DNA of 64,000 bases from Ophiosphaerella korrae (lineage: Eukaryota; Ascomycota; Dothideomycetes; Pleosporales; Phaeosphaeriaceae). The stretch is from NCBI GenBank assembly GCA_028456385.1, contig JALNQF010000086.1:113374-177373 (forward strand), given 5' to 3'. The notes beneath the pieces are model-generated. The model made no database searches and was not told where the DNA came from. It saw nothing but the letters and a program-made list of their open reading frames with translations. Shown here in pieces: positions 35,151-48,699 of the stretch. Numbering within the stretch: position 1 is the stretch's first letter; every line of letters begins with the position of its first letter. A program made the translations under genes and the position numbers.

Positions 35151-36780
35151 ATCTCCTATTTCTTCTATTTCGATTATCTATTTATGTTTACGCCTAGGCG
35201 TATAGTTTAGGAGAATCCTATTAACTATTTATAGTTTACTACCCCTTATCTATAGATAAAAAGAGAAAAGAAGCTATCTTAACTAATATTAACATATATC
35301 CTAGCTACCTAAGTTACGATCTAGACAATAGCCTTGTTCTACGTTTTACTATTCCTAACAACAATATTGTACCTTATATCCTCTAATATTAAGATAAAGA
35401 CAAGAACCTTTATATTATAGCTATAGGCAATATTCTCTACTATTGTATTAGATATATTAAACAGCTCCTATTATAGTATTAAGTTTATATTAACGAGAAA
35501 ATACTTAAATGCAACGAAGTAGGTATTACAATATTCCTACCCCTACTATACCTACTACTAAAGTTAAGTAGGTTTCGCTTTAAACGTTAAAAGTTACTAA
35601 AGCCTATACTAAGGACTATATATAAGAAGGCGGAGAATAAAGAGATACCTACAAATTATAATAGGATAAAACGCTTAGCTACTTCTCTAACTTTAGTTCC
35701 TAAGTAAGTTATATAGTTTAAGTATATACTATTAGTAAAGCGTCGCGCTTTATATATAAATTAGAGTATAAAGATTTACTATCCCTTACTACGTAGTAAG
35801 AACTATACTGTAGCAAGAAAACTAACATATACTTAGACTTTAATATACTAGAATCTCTTCTTATATTTAGACCTCTAGATTTTATTAATTAGATATAATA
35901 ATAGTAGTCTTCCTAATCCTCCTAATTACTATTATTACAAAAATTACTATTTACATTGTTACTAGTCGCGCTAGAAATGTAGGCGCTTTATCTTATAGCG
36001 CTATAAGCCTTCTCTAATATAATTAGGTCTAAAATTTCGCCTAATTTAGTCTAAGGCGTTATAATATAATAGGACCTAAGCCTTATAGCTACTCTACTTC
36101 GCTAATAGGCTATTTTAGCCTTATAGTAGCTAGAAGATATTTTATATAACGTTGCTACCCCTGTTATTCTAGAGGCTAATGCGTATCTCTAAGCCTAAGG
36201 CGGCTAGAGGTATTAATTATTTAGTAGTTAGGGTAACTTAGCTAACGTTACTTACTCTACTCTACTTATAGTTACTAAAGACTTTTATAAACTACTTTAG
36301 TATACTAAATAGCTTTTACCTCTTGTAAATTATTAATTATCTTATTTAAAGCTTTAGTAAATATAATATATAGCTATCTAACGTTTATAAAAAAGTACTC
36401 TTAATATAAGTAAATAGAGAACCCTTACACTATACCCTATACAACATAGGATTACTATCTTAAAGGTAGTAACCTAGATAGGCCTTATTTAAATACCTTG
36501 CTAATAAAGAGGAAAAATAGAGAGGTTATATAAGGAGGTAGTACTATAGTTATAGGAGAAGAGTACCTAGGATATTAAAGGTAGTTCTTGCAGCTATTTA
36601 ATTATTAATATACTAATTAAGTAACCTAAGATTAAGTAGCCTACAATATTACAAGTAATCTAAATATTAATATTGCGATAGTCGATATAAGTACTTTAGG
36701 GAGTAAGAAACTACTTAGAGGACGATTACCTATAGACTAAAGAGCTAAAGATTAGGTTAGTAATAAAAACATAGTAAGGA
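35150..36780 (+). pseudogene. Possible degenerate coding region of unknown function
   Basis: Plus-strand translation through RIP-type stops gives extended non-random peptide stretches (for example LRFTIPNNNIVPYIL, IIAIGNILYYC, NEVGITIFLPLLYLLLKLSR). No domain was recognised and frame continuity over the whole interval is not certain. Confidence 0.25.
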
Positions 36781-36799
36781 GAGATAATATACTATTAAT

Positions 36800-37500
36800 A
36801 CTTATAGTAACTTTATCTACACTTAAATATATACCTTACTAACAACTTGTAACAATATCCCTAATAGGCCCTAGACTTTTTGTTTTAAGATACTTTAACT
36901 CTCTAAAGAAATCTATAATATCCTTATCTATACTCCTATTATAAGGAGCCTAGCCGTACATTACCTTAAAGATAGTAAATCTAAGAGTAAATATATCTAC
37001 CTACTTTGACAATAATAGCCTAGGATATTAATAGCTAGAAGTTATAGCAATAAGAAGGGGAGAGCTATCTAAAGATAAACCTACGAAGTTAGCGACCTTC
37101 GCGTTTAGGTTATTATCTAAAAATACATTCCCTACCTCTAGATCTCTATAAATAATACTACTTAAATAAATATAGGCTAGTATATTAGCTATTTACTAAC
37201 ACTAGTAAAGTCGCTATTCTAGGGAGAGATTCCTTCTATAATCCTAAATATACTTGCGAAGTCTATAGTTCCTAGTAAACTATAAACAAAAACTTAATTT
37301 ATATAGTCTAAAGTATTGCAAAAGCCCTATATAGCTACTATAGTCCTTAAAACGTTTATAGATAGCCCTTTTAACCTAAATATACTTTTTGTATTTGTTA
37401 AGGTAAGAGAACTTTACTACTATATCTATAGAAAGGTCGAGGTAGACTATACTAAAATTCTCTTATTTAACTAAATCTTATCTACTAAAGCCTGTTAGCT
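36800..37500 (-). pseudogene. RIP-degraded serine/threonine (or tyrosine-like) protein kinase
   Basis: Minus-strand reading through stops gives a kinase core: IIYRDLEVGNVFLDNNLNAK (family: HxDLxxxNVFLD, catalytic loop), VANFVGLSLD (where DFxG is expected, D to N by a G-to-A change), SSYQYPRLLLS (activation/P+1 region), VDIFTLRFTIFKVMYG (family: DIFALGSTIYEIMTG) and APYNRSIDKDI. It resembles the small cytosolic kinases with ALGSTxYEIMTG motifs seen in many Pleosporales. The N-lobe is probably upstream (37.2-37.9 kb) but was not resolved. Dead through multiple stops and loss of the metal-binding Asp. Confidence 0.7.
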
Positions 37501-40105
37501 ACGTAATCTAACTTATCTCTAGAATTCTTAAGTAGTTAGGATAATTTAGAAGATAGAAAGATTTAAGTAGTAGTTGTAGACGCTAATTTAAGTATGCGGC
37601 TAGGTTTAAAATCTTTAGTAACTATCCTAAAAGTTAATTAATAGAGCTATAATATACCTTACTATAATCCTTATATAAGTGTCCTATACGTACGTCTTAT
37701 ACGTGCGCTATAGTAAAGAGAAGTTTACAAGTGCATTATTATAGTCTATCTCTTTAAGGGTAAAAAAGCGCTAGTCCCTTACTAAGCTTAAGTACAAGCG
37801 CTTAGCTATAATCCTACGTAAGGAAAGTTAGACGCTGTTATTATATACCTACGGTCCCCCTCGCTTAGCTTAAAAGGTACTATTTAGTATAGCGACGTTG
37901 CATAAATCTTCCTTTAGCTACTATAAAGATAGTATATAAAATTCCTTTATATAGTAGTTTATAGAAGCTATATAAAATTAAATTATATTTAAAAGATACT
38001 TGTATAGTATACCTATACTTATATAAAGAGCCCTACTACAATTATCTTTACTAAGTAGTACGTTTACTTAAGATAATCTTATAGAAAGCGTGCGTAGAGC
38101 TACTACCTAAATAAAGCTATTATTTAGCCTATCTAAAAGCCGTATTACTATTTAGATTAGGTGTAGTAATAGGATAATATAACTCTATAGTAGAACTACA
38201 AGAATTGCTATAAAACAAGATACGTTATATCTAAGTCTACTTACTCCTTTAAATTTCCTCTATCTATAACTAATTGCGTCGCTTATTTAGAATTATAGGA
38301 AAGAGCTTTTCCTTAGTTAAGTAATCGATAGTTCTAAATAGGCTCTCTAGTCTTTAATCTTTAATTAGACTCTCTAAGGTTATTAGGAAGCTGCTTAATA
38401 CCTTTATAGTACTTGTAATACCTCTTATTAAAAATGCGATAATCTTACTTTTAGATTTAATATAGAATTTAACGCGTCTCTTAAATAGTAGTAAGCCTAC
38501 TAGAATACCTTAAGTGCAACTTAATAGGTTCTCTTATATTAAAAACTATAATAAGGTATCTTTTAACTATATATAAAGTTAACGAAGGCTATCTTTAGGG
38601 AGATATAGGCAATAGAAAATATACCTACTATAATTATATCTGCCTATTTCTAGAGTAAGAGGTCTATTAAGTTTAAAATAAAACATAGAAGCAAGTATTA
38701 AATTAATAACTAAATCTATTAATACTTTCTCTTTATAAATAGTCTTCGTAATATTATCTTTAAGGCTTAGTATCTTCTTAATACTATCTAGGTTAGGTTC
38801 TAGGCCTAGAAAGCGAATATTAAGCTAATAGTAACAGGATTAAAAATTTAAGGGAATTAAGTTATAAAATTTTCTCTATCTTACCTCTCCTTCTAAGCTC
38901 TATATAGAGTTCTTGAATAGACGTTTTAAGAATTGTAATTAGGTTACTATTACTAAGTAAGATATGTCTACTATAGTTCTAGTCTCTAGTAAGAGAAATA
39001 AGTCTAGGTTAATCTTCTATAGCTAGATAAATCTAGCTTCCTATTAAGTAATATCTAATAGACAATTATACTAAAGTCTACTATCTTAGTAGGTACTAGT
39101 TTTTATAGTTATAGGTTTAAAGAACCTTTATTTAAGTTAGGATATAGCGTAGTGCTATAATATAATAACTTACTATAGCGCGGCTAATGTATAACACGCT
39201 CTACAACTTAGATGTTAGTAGGTAATAATAATATAGGACTAAACTTACGCGTCGCTAATAGTAATATTATAATGTATATATTTAGCCTAAACTACGTTAT
39301 AACCTAGTACTAGTTAGAACTTCTTATGCACTTTAGATAGAGATCTACCTACTTACTCCTTTATATTTTCCTCTATTGTAGTTAGTAAATAACTAAGGGG
39401 CTAATTTACTAGTATCTATAGTAGTTATAGTAACTTTAGTATTGTTCTATAAAGGATTAAATATTTAAAGAAGAGCGTTAAGGGTCTTTTTAAAAGTTTC
39501 TTAAACTACACTAAAATTATACTTACTATCCTTAATATAAGTAATAGTAAGCTGCAACACTTTTGTAAGTAGGGCTTTTCTTTTACTAAAAGTCTAACTA
39601 GTAACTTCCTTAAATTGTAGTATTAACTTAGAAGTATTCTATTATAGAAGAAATATACTTATAATAATAAGTTTACTAGCTAAAGTTCTATATACAAAGT
39701 TAAAATAATCCTTTACCTAGCTATAAAGCTAAGTAAGCGAGCGATTAAGATACTTAAGAAATATTAAGGGAATAATTCTCTTTATACTACCTCTATCTAG
39801 GCTAAGTATACAAATACTAGCAGTTAGTAAGATAAACTAGAAGATAGAGTTTCTATAATTAACTCTATAGATAAGATATTAACTTAAGTTGTAAGTATTC
39901 TTCTTAGCTATAGAGCGTTAGCTATAAATCCTAATACACGAGTTGTAAAGCGCATAGCTACAAGTAAGTACTTTTTCTAGTATACGCATAAAGTAATAGA
40001 AACAAGATTAATAGCTCTTTATAGTAGCTAAGTGTAGATAATATAAACTAAGATTTTAGTAATAGAAATCGCTTACACTACGTGCGCTATTAGTCTATTT
40101 TAAGA
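37501..40105. other. RIP-mutated stretch, mostly unassigned
   Basis: The first few hundred bases may include the N-terminal part of the kinase pseudogene on the minus strand. The rest shows no recognised frame, LTR or tandem repeat. Confidence 0.35.
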
Positions 40106-40110
40106 AAGTA
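40106..40110 (+). repeat. Target-site duplication of Gypsy element B
   Basis: AAGTA at 40106-40110 is repeated at 47180-47184, immediately outside the two LTRs of copy B. Confidence 0.85.
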
Positions 40111-40571
40111 TATAATAGGCCTCCTATCGTTAACTATAGGTACCTATCTTAGAAGAGTTAGTAGATTGTAAGGTAATAACAAAAGTTCGTGTAAAGATCT
40201 ATAATAACTATAAATAATAGAAGATATTTTACAACTATCTTGTATTAGCGTTCTGTAGTTAAAGGATTAAATTGCTAATACTATCCTAACGATGTGTATT
40301 ACTACTAACTATATAGTAATAATATCTTAGTAGCTTTGTTACTTTGTATTTACTAAGATTACAAATTTATAAATTTGTTATATAATAGCTTTGTAGCTTT
40401 GTATTTACTAAGATTGCGAATTTATAAATCTATTACGTATCTATATTGTAGTTAGCTTTCTAATTAAACTTATTATCCTATAGGTTATTACCTTACTTAT
40501 CTTATACTTCGTTAGTAGCTAAGCGTAGACTAATTAGTTCTATCTTAGTTTCCCTTGTTACTACTATAACA
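40111..40571 (-). repeat. 3' LTR of Gypsy copy B (461 bp)
   Basis: Plus-strand sequence begins TATAATAGGCC and ends TACTATAACA, the reverse complement of the family LTR ends. The adjoining purine tract on the minus strand (GTAGAAGAAGGAA) fits the polypurine primer. Confidence 0.92.
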
Positions 40572-43500
40572 CTATTCCTTCTTCTACGTAGTCTCTTATT
40601 TCTCTATACTAGTACTAAGGTTATTAATCTTATTTCTTTATTAATCCTTAGTTCTTTATTACTCTCTATACTATCTTAGTCTTATTGTAATAAACTTCTC
40701 CTTATAGCTTATATTATTTATAATAGGGTTAAGATATTCTTATATTATTATTATACTAAATTAGGTCTTACTTGTTTTATATCTTTAAAGGATAGTAAAT
40801 ACTATAACAAGTGTATTCTTACTAATATCTAGTATAAGTATATTTCCTCTAGAGTTTTACTTATAGAGTGTAAGTGTTTAATTTCTATATAGTCTCCTTC
40901 TACTAAGTTATATAGGGCGAGCTGTTAATAGGGCTTAAGCGTAATTGTTATTATAGCTTACTACTACTAAGGCTAAGTATAAGTTAACTCTTTATAAGCT
41001 AGTAGAGCTTTATTCCTATATTAAGCGTCTTTAGAAGATAAAGGCTTATAATAACGCTAAGTTGTCTAAATAGTCTCGTGCCTTAGAGGCTAAATTAGAT
41101 TTAGATAATATAGTAGAGGTTACTCTAGCTCCTATTATATTAGGCGCTCCTATCGCCTCTCTATCTAGTAATAGTATTGTTAGTTTTCTTAATTTGCTAC
41201 TAGGCGTTCTAGAGAGTTTTAACTTTAGAAGTCCTCTAGTTTCTTAAAGTAATTAAGGTTATCTTCTAGTTCCTATGTTTCTTCCTATAGTTGTCCTTTT
41301 TCGTCTATACTTATCTATTTTACTAGATAGTAGTTCCTACTATTATAGAACTAGTGTACTAGGATTTCTTTTACTTCCTATTCTTTTTATTCTCTATACG
41401 TGTCTACTTTATATACTAGTAGTTCTACGTTTTATAGTGCTATCTTAAGTAGTACTACGTAGAAAGTTAGGTGTATCCTTATTTTATTTAGTAGCTTTAG
41501 TTTAAATATAACTAGCGTAACTTCTTTCTTAATTTTGTATAGTCCTATCTTAACGTAGTCTAGTTTTAGGCTTAGTCTCTTACTCTTAATATTTTTCTAT
41601 ACTAACTATACTTTTTCTCCCTTTCTAAATTAGGGTCCCTCTTTATATTTCCTATTATAATACTTTACTATTTAATTATATAGGAATTCTATATCCTATC
41701 TTAGTTGCTTGTGTATATCTTTAAGTCTATTAGTAAAGTTTTCTCCTCTTAGAGACTAAGATATTTCTAGTTTTAGTATTCTATATATACTAGGGTTAAA
41801 TCTATAGTTTATAAAGAAGAGTAATACTTTTATTATTTTATTCTTTACGCTATTAAATACTAACTATGCTATAGGTAGTAGCTATACCTAGTTGTTCTAG
41901 TTATAATTAAGGTAGTATCTTAAGTATTGTTCTACTATTTAATTTATGCGTTCTAATTATCTATCTATCTATAGGTAGTATACTGTTAATATTATATATT
42001 TAATTCCTAATTATACTATTATTATTCCCTATAGTTTTAATGTAAATCTTACGTCTCTATCTATTATAATCTTATCTAGTAGTCTATGTTAGCTAATTAT
42101 AGTTCCTAGAACCTAGTATACTATAACTTCTATTCTACTTTTCTCTTTATATAGTCTAAAATATAAGTACTTTGTAAGTTTATCTACTATTGTTAGGATT
42201 CTGTCGTACTTAACTCCTAATATTAGGTCTTTTAACTTAGGTAGTTTTGTAATAAAATCTATTGTAATAACTCTCTATAGTTATTCTAGTACTTCTACTA
42301 GTTATAACTTTCTATATAGTATATACTTACTATACTTATTCTTTTAGTATTCTATACAATCTTGTAGTACTTCTATTACTAGTTGTCTTACTCTTAGGAT
42401 ATAGTAATCTCTTAGCAGTCTATCTAGTATTTTGTTAATTCCTTAATATCTATATACTAGTAGTTTATAGAACTATTATATAAATTCTCTTTATATTCTT
42501 CTTAGAATATACGTTCTTCTATAGGCTTTTGTAAGACTTTCTTTTATCTTAAGTTTTTCTATTTCTTTAGAGGCTTTTCTTATTTTTTTCTAAATCTATT
42601 TGTCTAGCTTGCTACTCTTTCTTTTAAGTGTTGCGGCTATTTTAGGTGTATTTAGAACTAAATATCTTTCTTTATTCTTAATTAGAACTATACTAGTAGC
42701 GCTTACTTCTTCTTATAAGTCTAGTCTTCTACTAAGGGCGTCTATAAATTAGTTGTCTTTCCCTTTTATATATATTATTTCTATATTAAATATTAATAGA
42801 AACTCCTACTATCTTGTATAGCGTTATAATAGTTCTTTATTTATTATAAATCCTATAAGGTTCTTGTAGTCTATATAGACCTTTGTCTAGTATTTTACTT
42901 CTTGTAAATATACTCTCTATTACTTAAATACTTTATATATTACTAGTATCTCTTTGTCGTAGATTAGATAGTTAAGCTCTACTAGCTTTATTTTCTTAAA
43001 AAAGTATTCGACTAAATACTCCTTATTAGTTTCTAGATCTTCTTGTATTAGTACTATTCTATAGACTAAGTTAGACGCGTCTATCTTTACTACTACTAGT
43101 AGGTCTAGATTGTACATTCTAATAACTAGGTTTTCTATAAACTTTCTTTTAATTTTCTTAAATACTTTATTATATTCTCTCGTCTACTTAAATAGCGTAT
43201 CCTTTTTTATAAGTCTAGTTATTAGTTCTATATCTTCTAACTATCCTATTATTAACTTTTTATAAAAGTTAGCTAACCTATAAAATTATTGTACCTCTTT
43301 TAGGTTTTTTAGTATTAGCTATTCGTTAATTAATCTAATCTTCTCTAGGTTAATCTTGATTTTTCCTAGTTTAATAATAAATCTAAGGAAGTCTATTTCC
43401 TTTGTATAAAATTCGCATTTTCTTATTTTTAAGAATAGTTTGTTTTCTACTAGTTTCTCTAGTACTTTATATATATATTATACATGTTCTTCTTCTATTT

Positions 43501-46500
43501 CTAAAAATATAAAGATATTATCTAGGTATATAAATATAAATACGTCTAAGTACTCTCTTAGTACTATATTAATCCTTTCTTAGAATGCTGCTAGTGCGTT
43601 TATTAAGCTAAATAGTATAACTAGATATTTATATAGTCTATACTGTGTTCTAAATACTATCTTCTATTTATCTCCTTTTTTAATTCTAATCTAGTAGTAC
43701 GCGTTCTAAATATCTAGTTTTGTAAAGATTCTTACTCTTTATAATCTATCTTGTATTTTGTCTATTTATAGTAATAGGTATTAGTTTTTATTTATAATTA
43801 CGTTAGTTTTCCTAAAATCTATATAGGGTCTCTTATTACTTGTTCCTTTTTTATCTACAAATATAAGTCCGTGTACTACTAAGGATTTAGATTCCCTTAT
43901 CTATCTCTTTTTTATTACTTTCTAGATAAATATTCGTTTAATTTTAGATTCTTCTTCTGTTTTCTAGTAGACTAGGCTCTATCCTACATCTTTACCTTCT
44001 ACTAGTTCTATCGCTAGGTCCTATAGTTAATATTCTAGAAGGTAATCTTTAGGTTCTATAAGTTGTTTTTCTTATTTCTTATACTCTTTAGAGAATTCTC
44101 TTTTACAAGTACTTATATTAGCTTTTAACGTATCTATTCTATAGTAGTTAATTTTTCCTATTCTCTAATTAATCTATAGGTTAGTTATTTATAACTATAG
44201 CATTCCTAGTATTATATCTTATTTGTTATTAATTGTCGTTATATCTATAACTATGTTCTTAATTGTTATTCTTTCTAGTTTTGATGTAGAGAGAACTATT
44301 TCGAATCTAATAGGTTCTTAGAATAGTTTTCCTTTAATCGTACTTAATTATTAAGGATATTTCTTTATTATATACTTTATTCTTTGTATTTCTACAAACT
44401 TCTTTAATATAAAGTTTCTTGTAGCTCTACTATTAATTATTAATTATACTTTTCTTTCCTAGTAAGTACCTATTTTTATAATATATAGGCCTTCTACGCC
44501 TTTTAGCTATTCTTGCTTAGGCTTCTTTATAAACTATCTATCTTTCTTAGGCTATAAGCTTACTTTAAGCTTGTATTCTTTGTATTTTAAGTATTCGTCG
44601 TATATATACTTATACTATAGTCCTCCTTAGACGTATTTTTTTAATAGTTTTAGACTAGGTCTTACTACTACGTATCTATCTTCTAGGATTATTTTCTATC
44701 CTTAAATATCTTCTACTAAGATTACTCTTATATAGTTATAGCCTTTTCTTTATATAAGCTATATATTGTTATTTACTTTAGAGTTTCTATATATAATATA
44801 ATTCTTATCTAAGTATAATATCTATAATACTTTAAAGTGTACTAGATATTTTAGATCTATTAGTTTGTTATCTCTTTCCTAGTACTTATTTCTTCTAAGT
44901 GTGTCTATTATTAGGATATAGTATACTACTAGTACTCTTAGTATATAGGCTTTATTAATCTATCGTATTTTTCTTATAAAGTACTACTATTCTTTTTATA
45001 TAAGTATTCTTCTTACTACAACTATATATTACTTTATCTATTCTTAAAATAGTATAAACTTTATTTTTTTAGGATTACGTTCTTTCTAGTCTTCGTACGC
45101 TTCTTCTATACTTATAACTATTAAGTATATTTAAACGAATCTCTATTCTTTATCTCGTTCTTCTATATCTATTATTATATAGCTATCGTAGCTATATATA
45201 TCTAGCTAGGTATATTCTATACCTCTTATACTAACTTGTCTTTTACTTTCTTGTAGTTTTTTAGAGGAAGCTGTAGTAGTCTCTTTATCTAGTACTTATT
45301 CTTTAGCCTAGATCGATAAGGTCTAAGGTTCTTCTCCTTCTAAATCTTCTATTAGTAAGTCTATTATATAGGCTATCTCTTCTAGCTATACTTTTATTCT
45401 ACTTTCTTTTATTATAGCTACTCTATATCTCTATTTCTATAAAAACTATACTACTCCCTATTTACTAGAAAGATATATGTAGTAGTTATTGTTATAATAA
45501 AAGGTCTAATAGAGCATTATATATTATACTTCTTTACTCTCTACTACTTTCTCCTAAGGTTTAGCTTGTACTTTTAGTGCTTCTTTCTTGTTCTTAGTTG
45601 TTTTTAACTAAGTTTCCTTATCTTTTCTTAGGTTTTTACTTCTATAGTCTTTTGCAAAGTGTCCTAGTTTCCTATATTTATAGTATACTATATCCCTTTT
45701 CTTTTATAATTAGTAGTCTTTTACGTAGTAGCCTTTCTTACTATAGTTAAAGCACGTAAAGTTTTTATTCCCTTTCCTCTTCTTGTCCTTATTAGCGTTA
45801 AGGATTATAGGGTCTCCCTTATCCTAATTCTAGGTGTAACCTCTATACTTATTCTTCTTCTATTCTTAAAGATTGTTGTTAATTTGTATTACCTATTATT
45901 TTAGAGCTTTTAGCGTTTAGGGTTTTTCTATATAAATTATTTTATATTAGATTTTTAAGTTTAGTCCTTATTTAAATTGTAATATTAAGGCTAACTTATT
46001 CTACTCTATATTTTGCAATAGTTATTTAAACTATAATACGTACTCTAGAATACTCTAGCTTTATGTAAGCTTTTCTAGCCGTTCTTTAGCTTATTAGGTA
46101 ACGTCTATATCTCTAAATACTACTCTTATTTGTCTAGTAAAGTATTTATAACTTCTAAAGATAGGTTTTATTTTATCCTTTTAGGTTATTAGAGCGTATA
46201 TTATATAGTCTATCTAGTAAGGTTTAAACTATCTTATTATATTTTCTTTAAGATATATTCTAATATATATTACCTTCTTTTCTTTTGTGTTAAAGTATAG
46301 TACTTATACGTCTATCTAGAGTTATACTAAGGCTATAAAAAGTCTTAGTTTTTCCCTTATTCTATTAAACTTCTTAAAGATAGGTATCTTAGGTAGTTTT
46401 TTTGTTGCACTTATTTCTAGTTGTTAGGTAATTAATTCTATCTAGTTCTAGCCTTTAATAATAGCTTTAATTTATACTTTATTCTATTTTAAATAGTCTT

Positions 46501-46718
46501 GTAGTTCTTTGTTCTACGTTTCTAGTACTTTAATTACTATCTTTATATCTTCTTTATTGTTAATTAGTTTGTTTATATAATCCTTAATTGTTTCCTATAT
46601 AGTACTATCTAACTTATAACTACTCCTAGGAGCTTTACTTGTTAAGCTTTCTACTATTATGTTAGCTAGACTACGCGCTACTTACGCTTCGCTTCTCGCA
46701 ATAACTAAATTAGTAAGG

Positions 46719-47179
46719 TATAATAGGCTTTTTGTTGTTAACTACAAGTACCTATCTTAGAAGAGTTAGTAGATTATAAGGTAATAACAAAAGTTTATAT
46801 AAAGATCTACAATAACTATAAATAATAGAAGATATTTTGTAACTATCTTGTATTAGCGTTCTATAGTTAAAGGATTAAATTACTAATACTATCCTAACAA
46901 TGTATATTACTACTAACTATATAGTAATAATATCTTAGCAGCTTCGTTACTTTGTATTTACTAAGATCGCAAATTTACAAATTTGTTATATAATAGCTTT
47001 GTAGCTTCGTGTTTACTAAGATCGCGAATTTACAAATTTATTACATATCTATATTGTAGTTAGCTTCCTAATTAAACTCGTTATCTTATAAGTTATTACC
47101 CTACTTATCCTATACTTTATTAGTAGCTAAGCGTAGACTAATTAGTTTTATCTTAGTTTCCTTTATTACTACTATAATA
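46719..47179 (-). repeat. 5' LTR of Gypsy copy B (461 bp)
   Basis: Reverse complement of the family LTR; plus-strand ends TATAATAGG and TACTATAATA. The target duplication AAGTA follows at 47180. Confidence 0.92.
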
Positions 47180-47184
47180 AAGTA

Positions 47185-48699
47185 TCTCTTATCTTAAGTA
47201 TAATTAACGCTATAAACTTCTCTTAGATATCCTTATAAAGAGTATAAGAGGATATTACGCTCTTATATAATAAAGAATAAAGCTCTTAGAAAAGATATTT
47301 AGGATAGAACTCTAATTAGTAGTTATAGAACTAAATAATACTCTAGAAAGCTAGTTACTTACTATGTAAATTAGGTAGGTAGCTTATTAATAGTAGAGCT
47401 AATGCTATTACTAGGGTAGTAAAATGCTATAGCTACGCCTCTAATAATAACTAACTAAGGAAATCTTAGAGATAGTACTCGAGATTGTTAGTAGTATATC
47501 TATATAGGTAGGATGCACAGCTAAAATAGAAAATTTATAATCCTTTACTATAAATATAACTAAGTGCTTTCTTTGTTAAGATATTAAAGTAAGGGAGACT
47601 AAATTAGGCTAAAGCTATAGCCTAGTACTATATAGTAGTGCCTAATATTACTATAAGGCGCCTTTTTAGGGCCGAAGTGCGAAGAGATGTTAATTTAAAG
47701 GAGTAGAGGCTAAGGACTTTAATATTCTTAAAATGCCTCCGAATTTTATATTACACCTTGCTTAGGTTAGTACTTCTAGTTAAGTTAAGTATTACCTCTA
47801 CAAGTTAGGTATAGGCTTTGCTTGTAGTAATACTTTTATCGAAATTATCTAACATCGTCTTAACTACTAATAGTAGGCTTAGAACTATTCCTAAGTCTAA
47901 AGCTAATAGTGCGAGTACATGCTTTACTAGCTACTTTGCTACTACCTTAGGCCTACTAAGGTTACTAGCGAAATAATATATAACGTTTAAGAAAGGTGTA
48001 AAAATTCTACTATAAAGTAAACTACTAATATTATCTCCTGTTATAGGTATCAGCTACGATGTCGAAGTAGGCGATACCCTTAAGATAGTAGACCCTAGAA
48101 GATAGGTATTGTAAACACTATAATTAATAACAACAAGTAGCGTAGACCTATACTTTAGCTAGAGAGTAGACTAAAGATAAACGTCTCTATGCACTAGTAA
48201 CTCGTTCTAGCTAAGAAGATATTTAAGTAATATAGTCTTTAACCTTTTACTTAAGAACGTAATAAACAATAGTTTACTACTCTAACTAAGCCTACTACCT
48301 AGTTTAAAGTAAGGTTTATAGTACAATAATTGTTATCCCTTAGTAGGCGAGCTTTTAAATGTAATCTAGGGGAGCAAGTTTATTATAGTATCTAGAGAGG
48401 AGAATATCGTATATAGGGCCTTACTCTTATATAGCTAAGAGCGAGTACTATTTCCTAACTACTGTTTATACTTGTAGAAACCCTAGTTTCGTACAACACT
48501 ACTAAACTAGAAATAGGATATAGGAACACGAACTTTATAGACCTTAGCCCTTTACTTTATCTCTAGTCTACCTAACTATAGTAATTGTGTATAACAATAT
48601 AGATAGAATTTCTAACGCCAATTTAGCATTAAAAAAGATTTACTCGTACCTAGGCCTCGTATAAATATCTCTCTAAAGTCTAAATTTTAAGCACTACCT
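47185..48699. other. RIP-mutated stretch, no gene seen
   Basis: Between Gypsy copy B and the DUF3723 relic. Only short AT-driven frames. The 5' part of the DUF3723 gene may extend into its last few hundred bases. Confidence 0.35.

Larger units (their letters stand above)
40111..47179 (-). mobile_element. Complete, RIP-inactivated chromodomain Ty3/Gypsy retrotransposon (copy B, reversed)
   Basis: Same family as copy A in opposite orientation, and exactly the same length (7069 bp; LTRs 461 bp; interior 6147 bp), with its own target duplication AAGTA. Minus-strand frames show Gag and zinc knuckles (about 46.6-45.6 kb), protease and RT (44.5-43.3 kb, again YLDN near 43.52 kb), RNase H (43117-42920, the longest open stretch: LVYRIVLIQEDLETNKEYLV), integrase (about 42.5-41.7 kb) and a chromodomain-like end (about 41.4-41.2 kb). 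It differs from copy A by scattered transitions only, as far as inspected, without visible indels. Non-functional because of stops in all domains. Confidence 0.95.

Noticed and set aside
29485..40105. CRISPR-like or other regularly spaced arrays
   Set aside because: Apparent repetition is the low-complexity TA/TAG texture left by RIP; no constant repeat with unique spacers exists.
42920..43117. Open frame on the minus strand as an independent gene
   Set aside because: It is the RNase H segment of Gypsy copy B that happens to lack a RIP stop.
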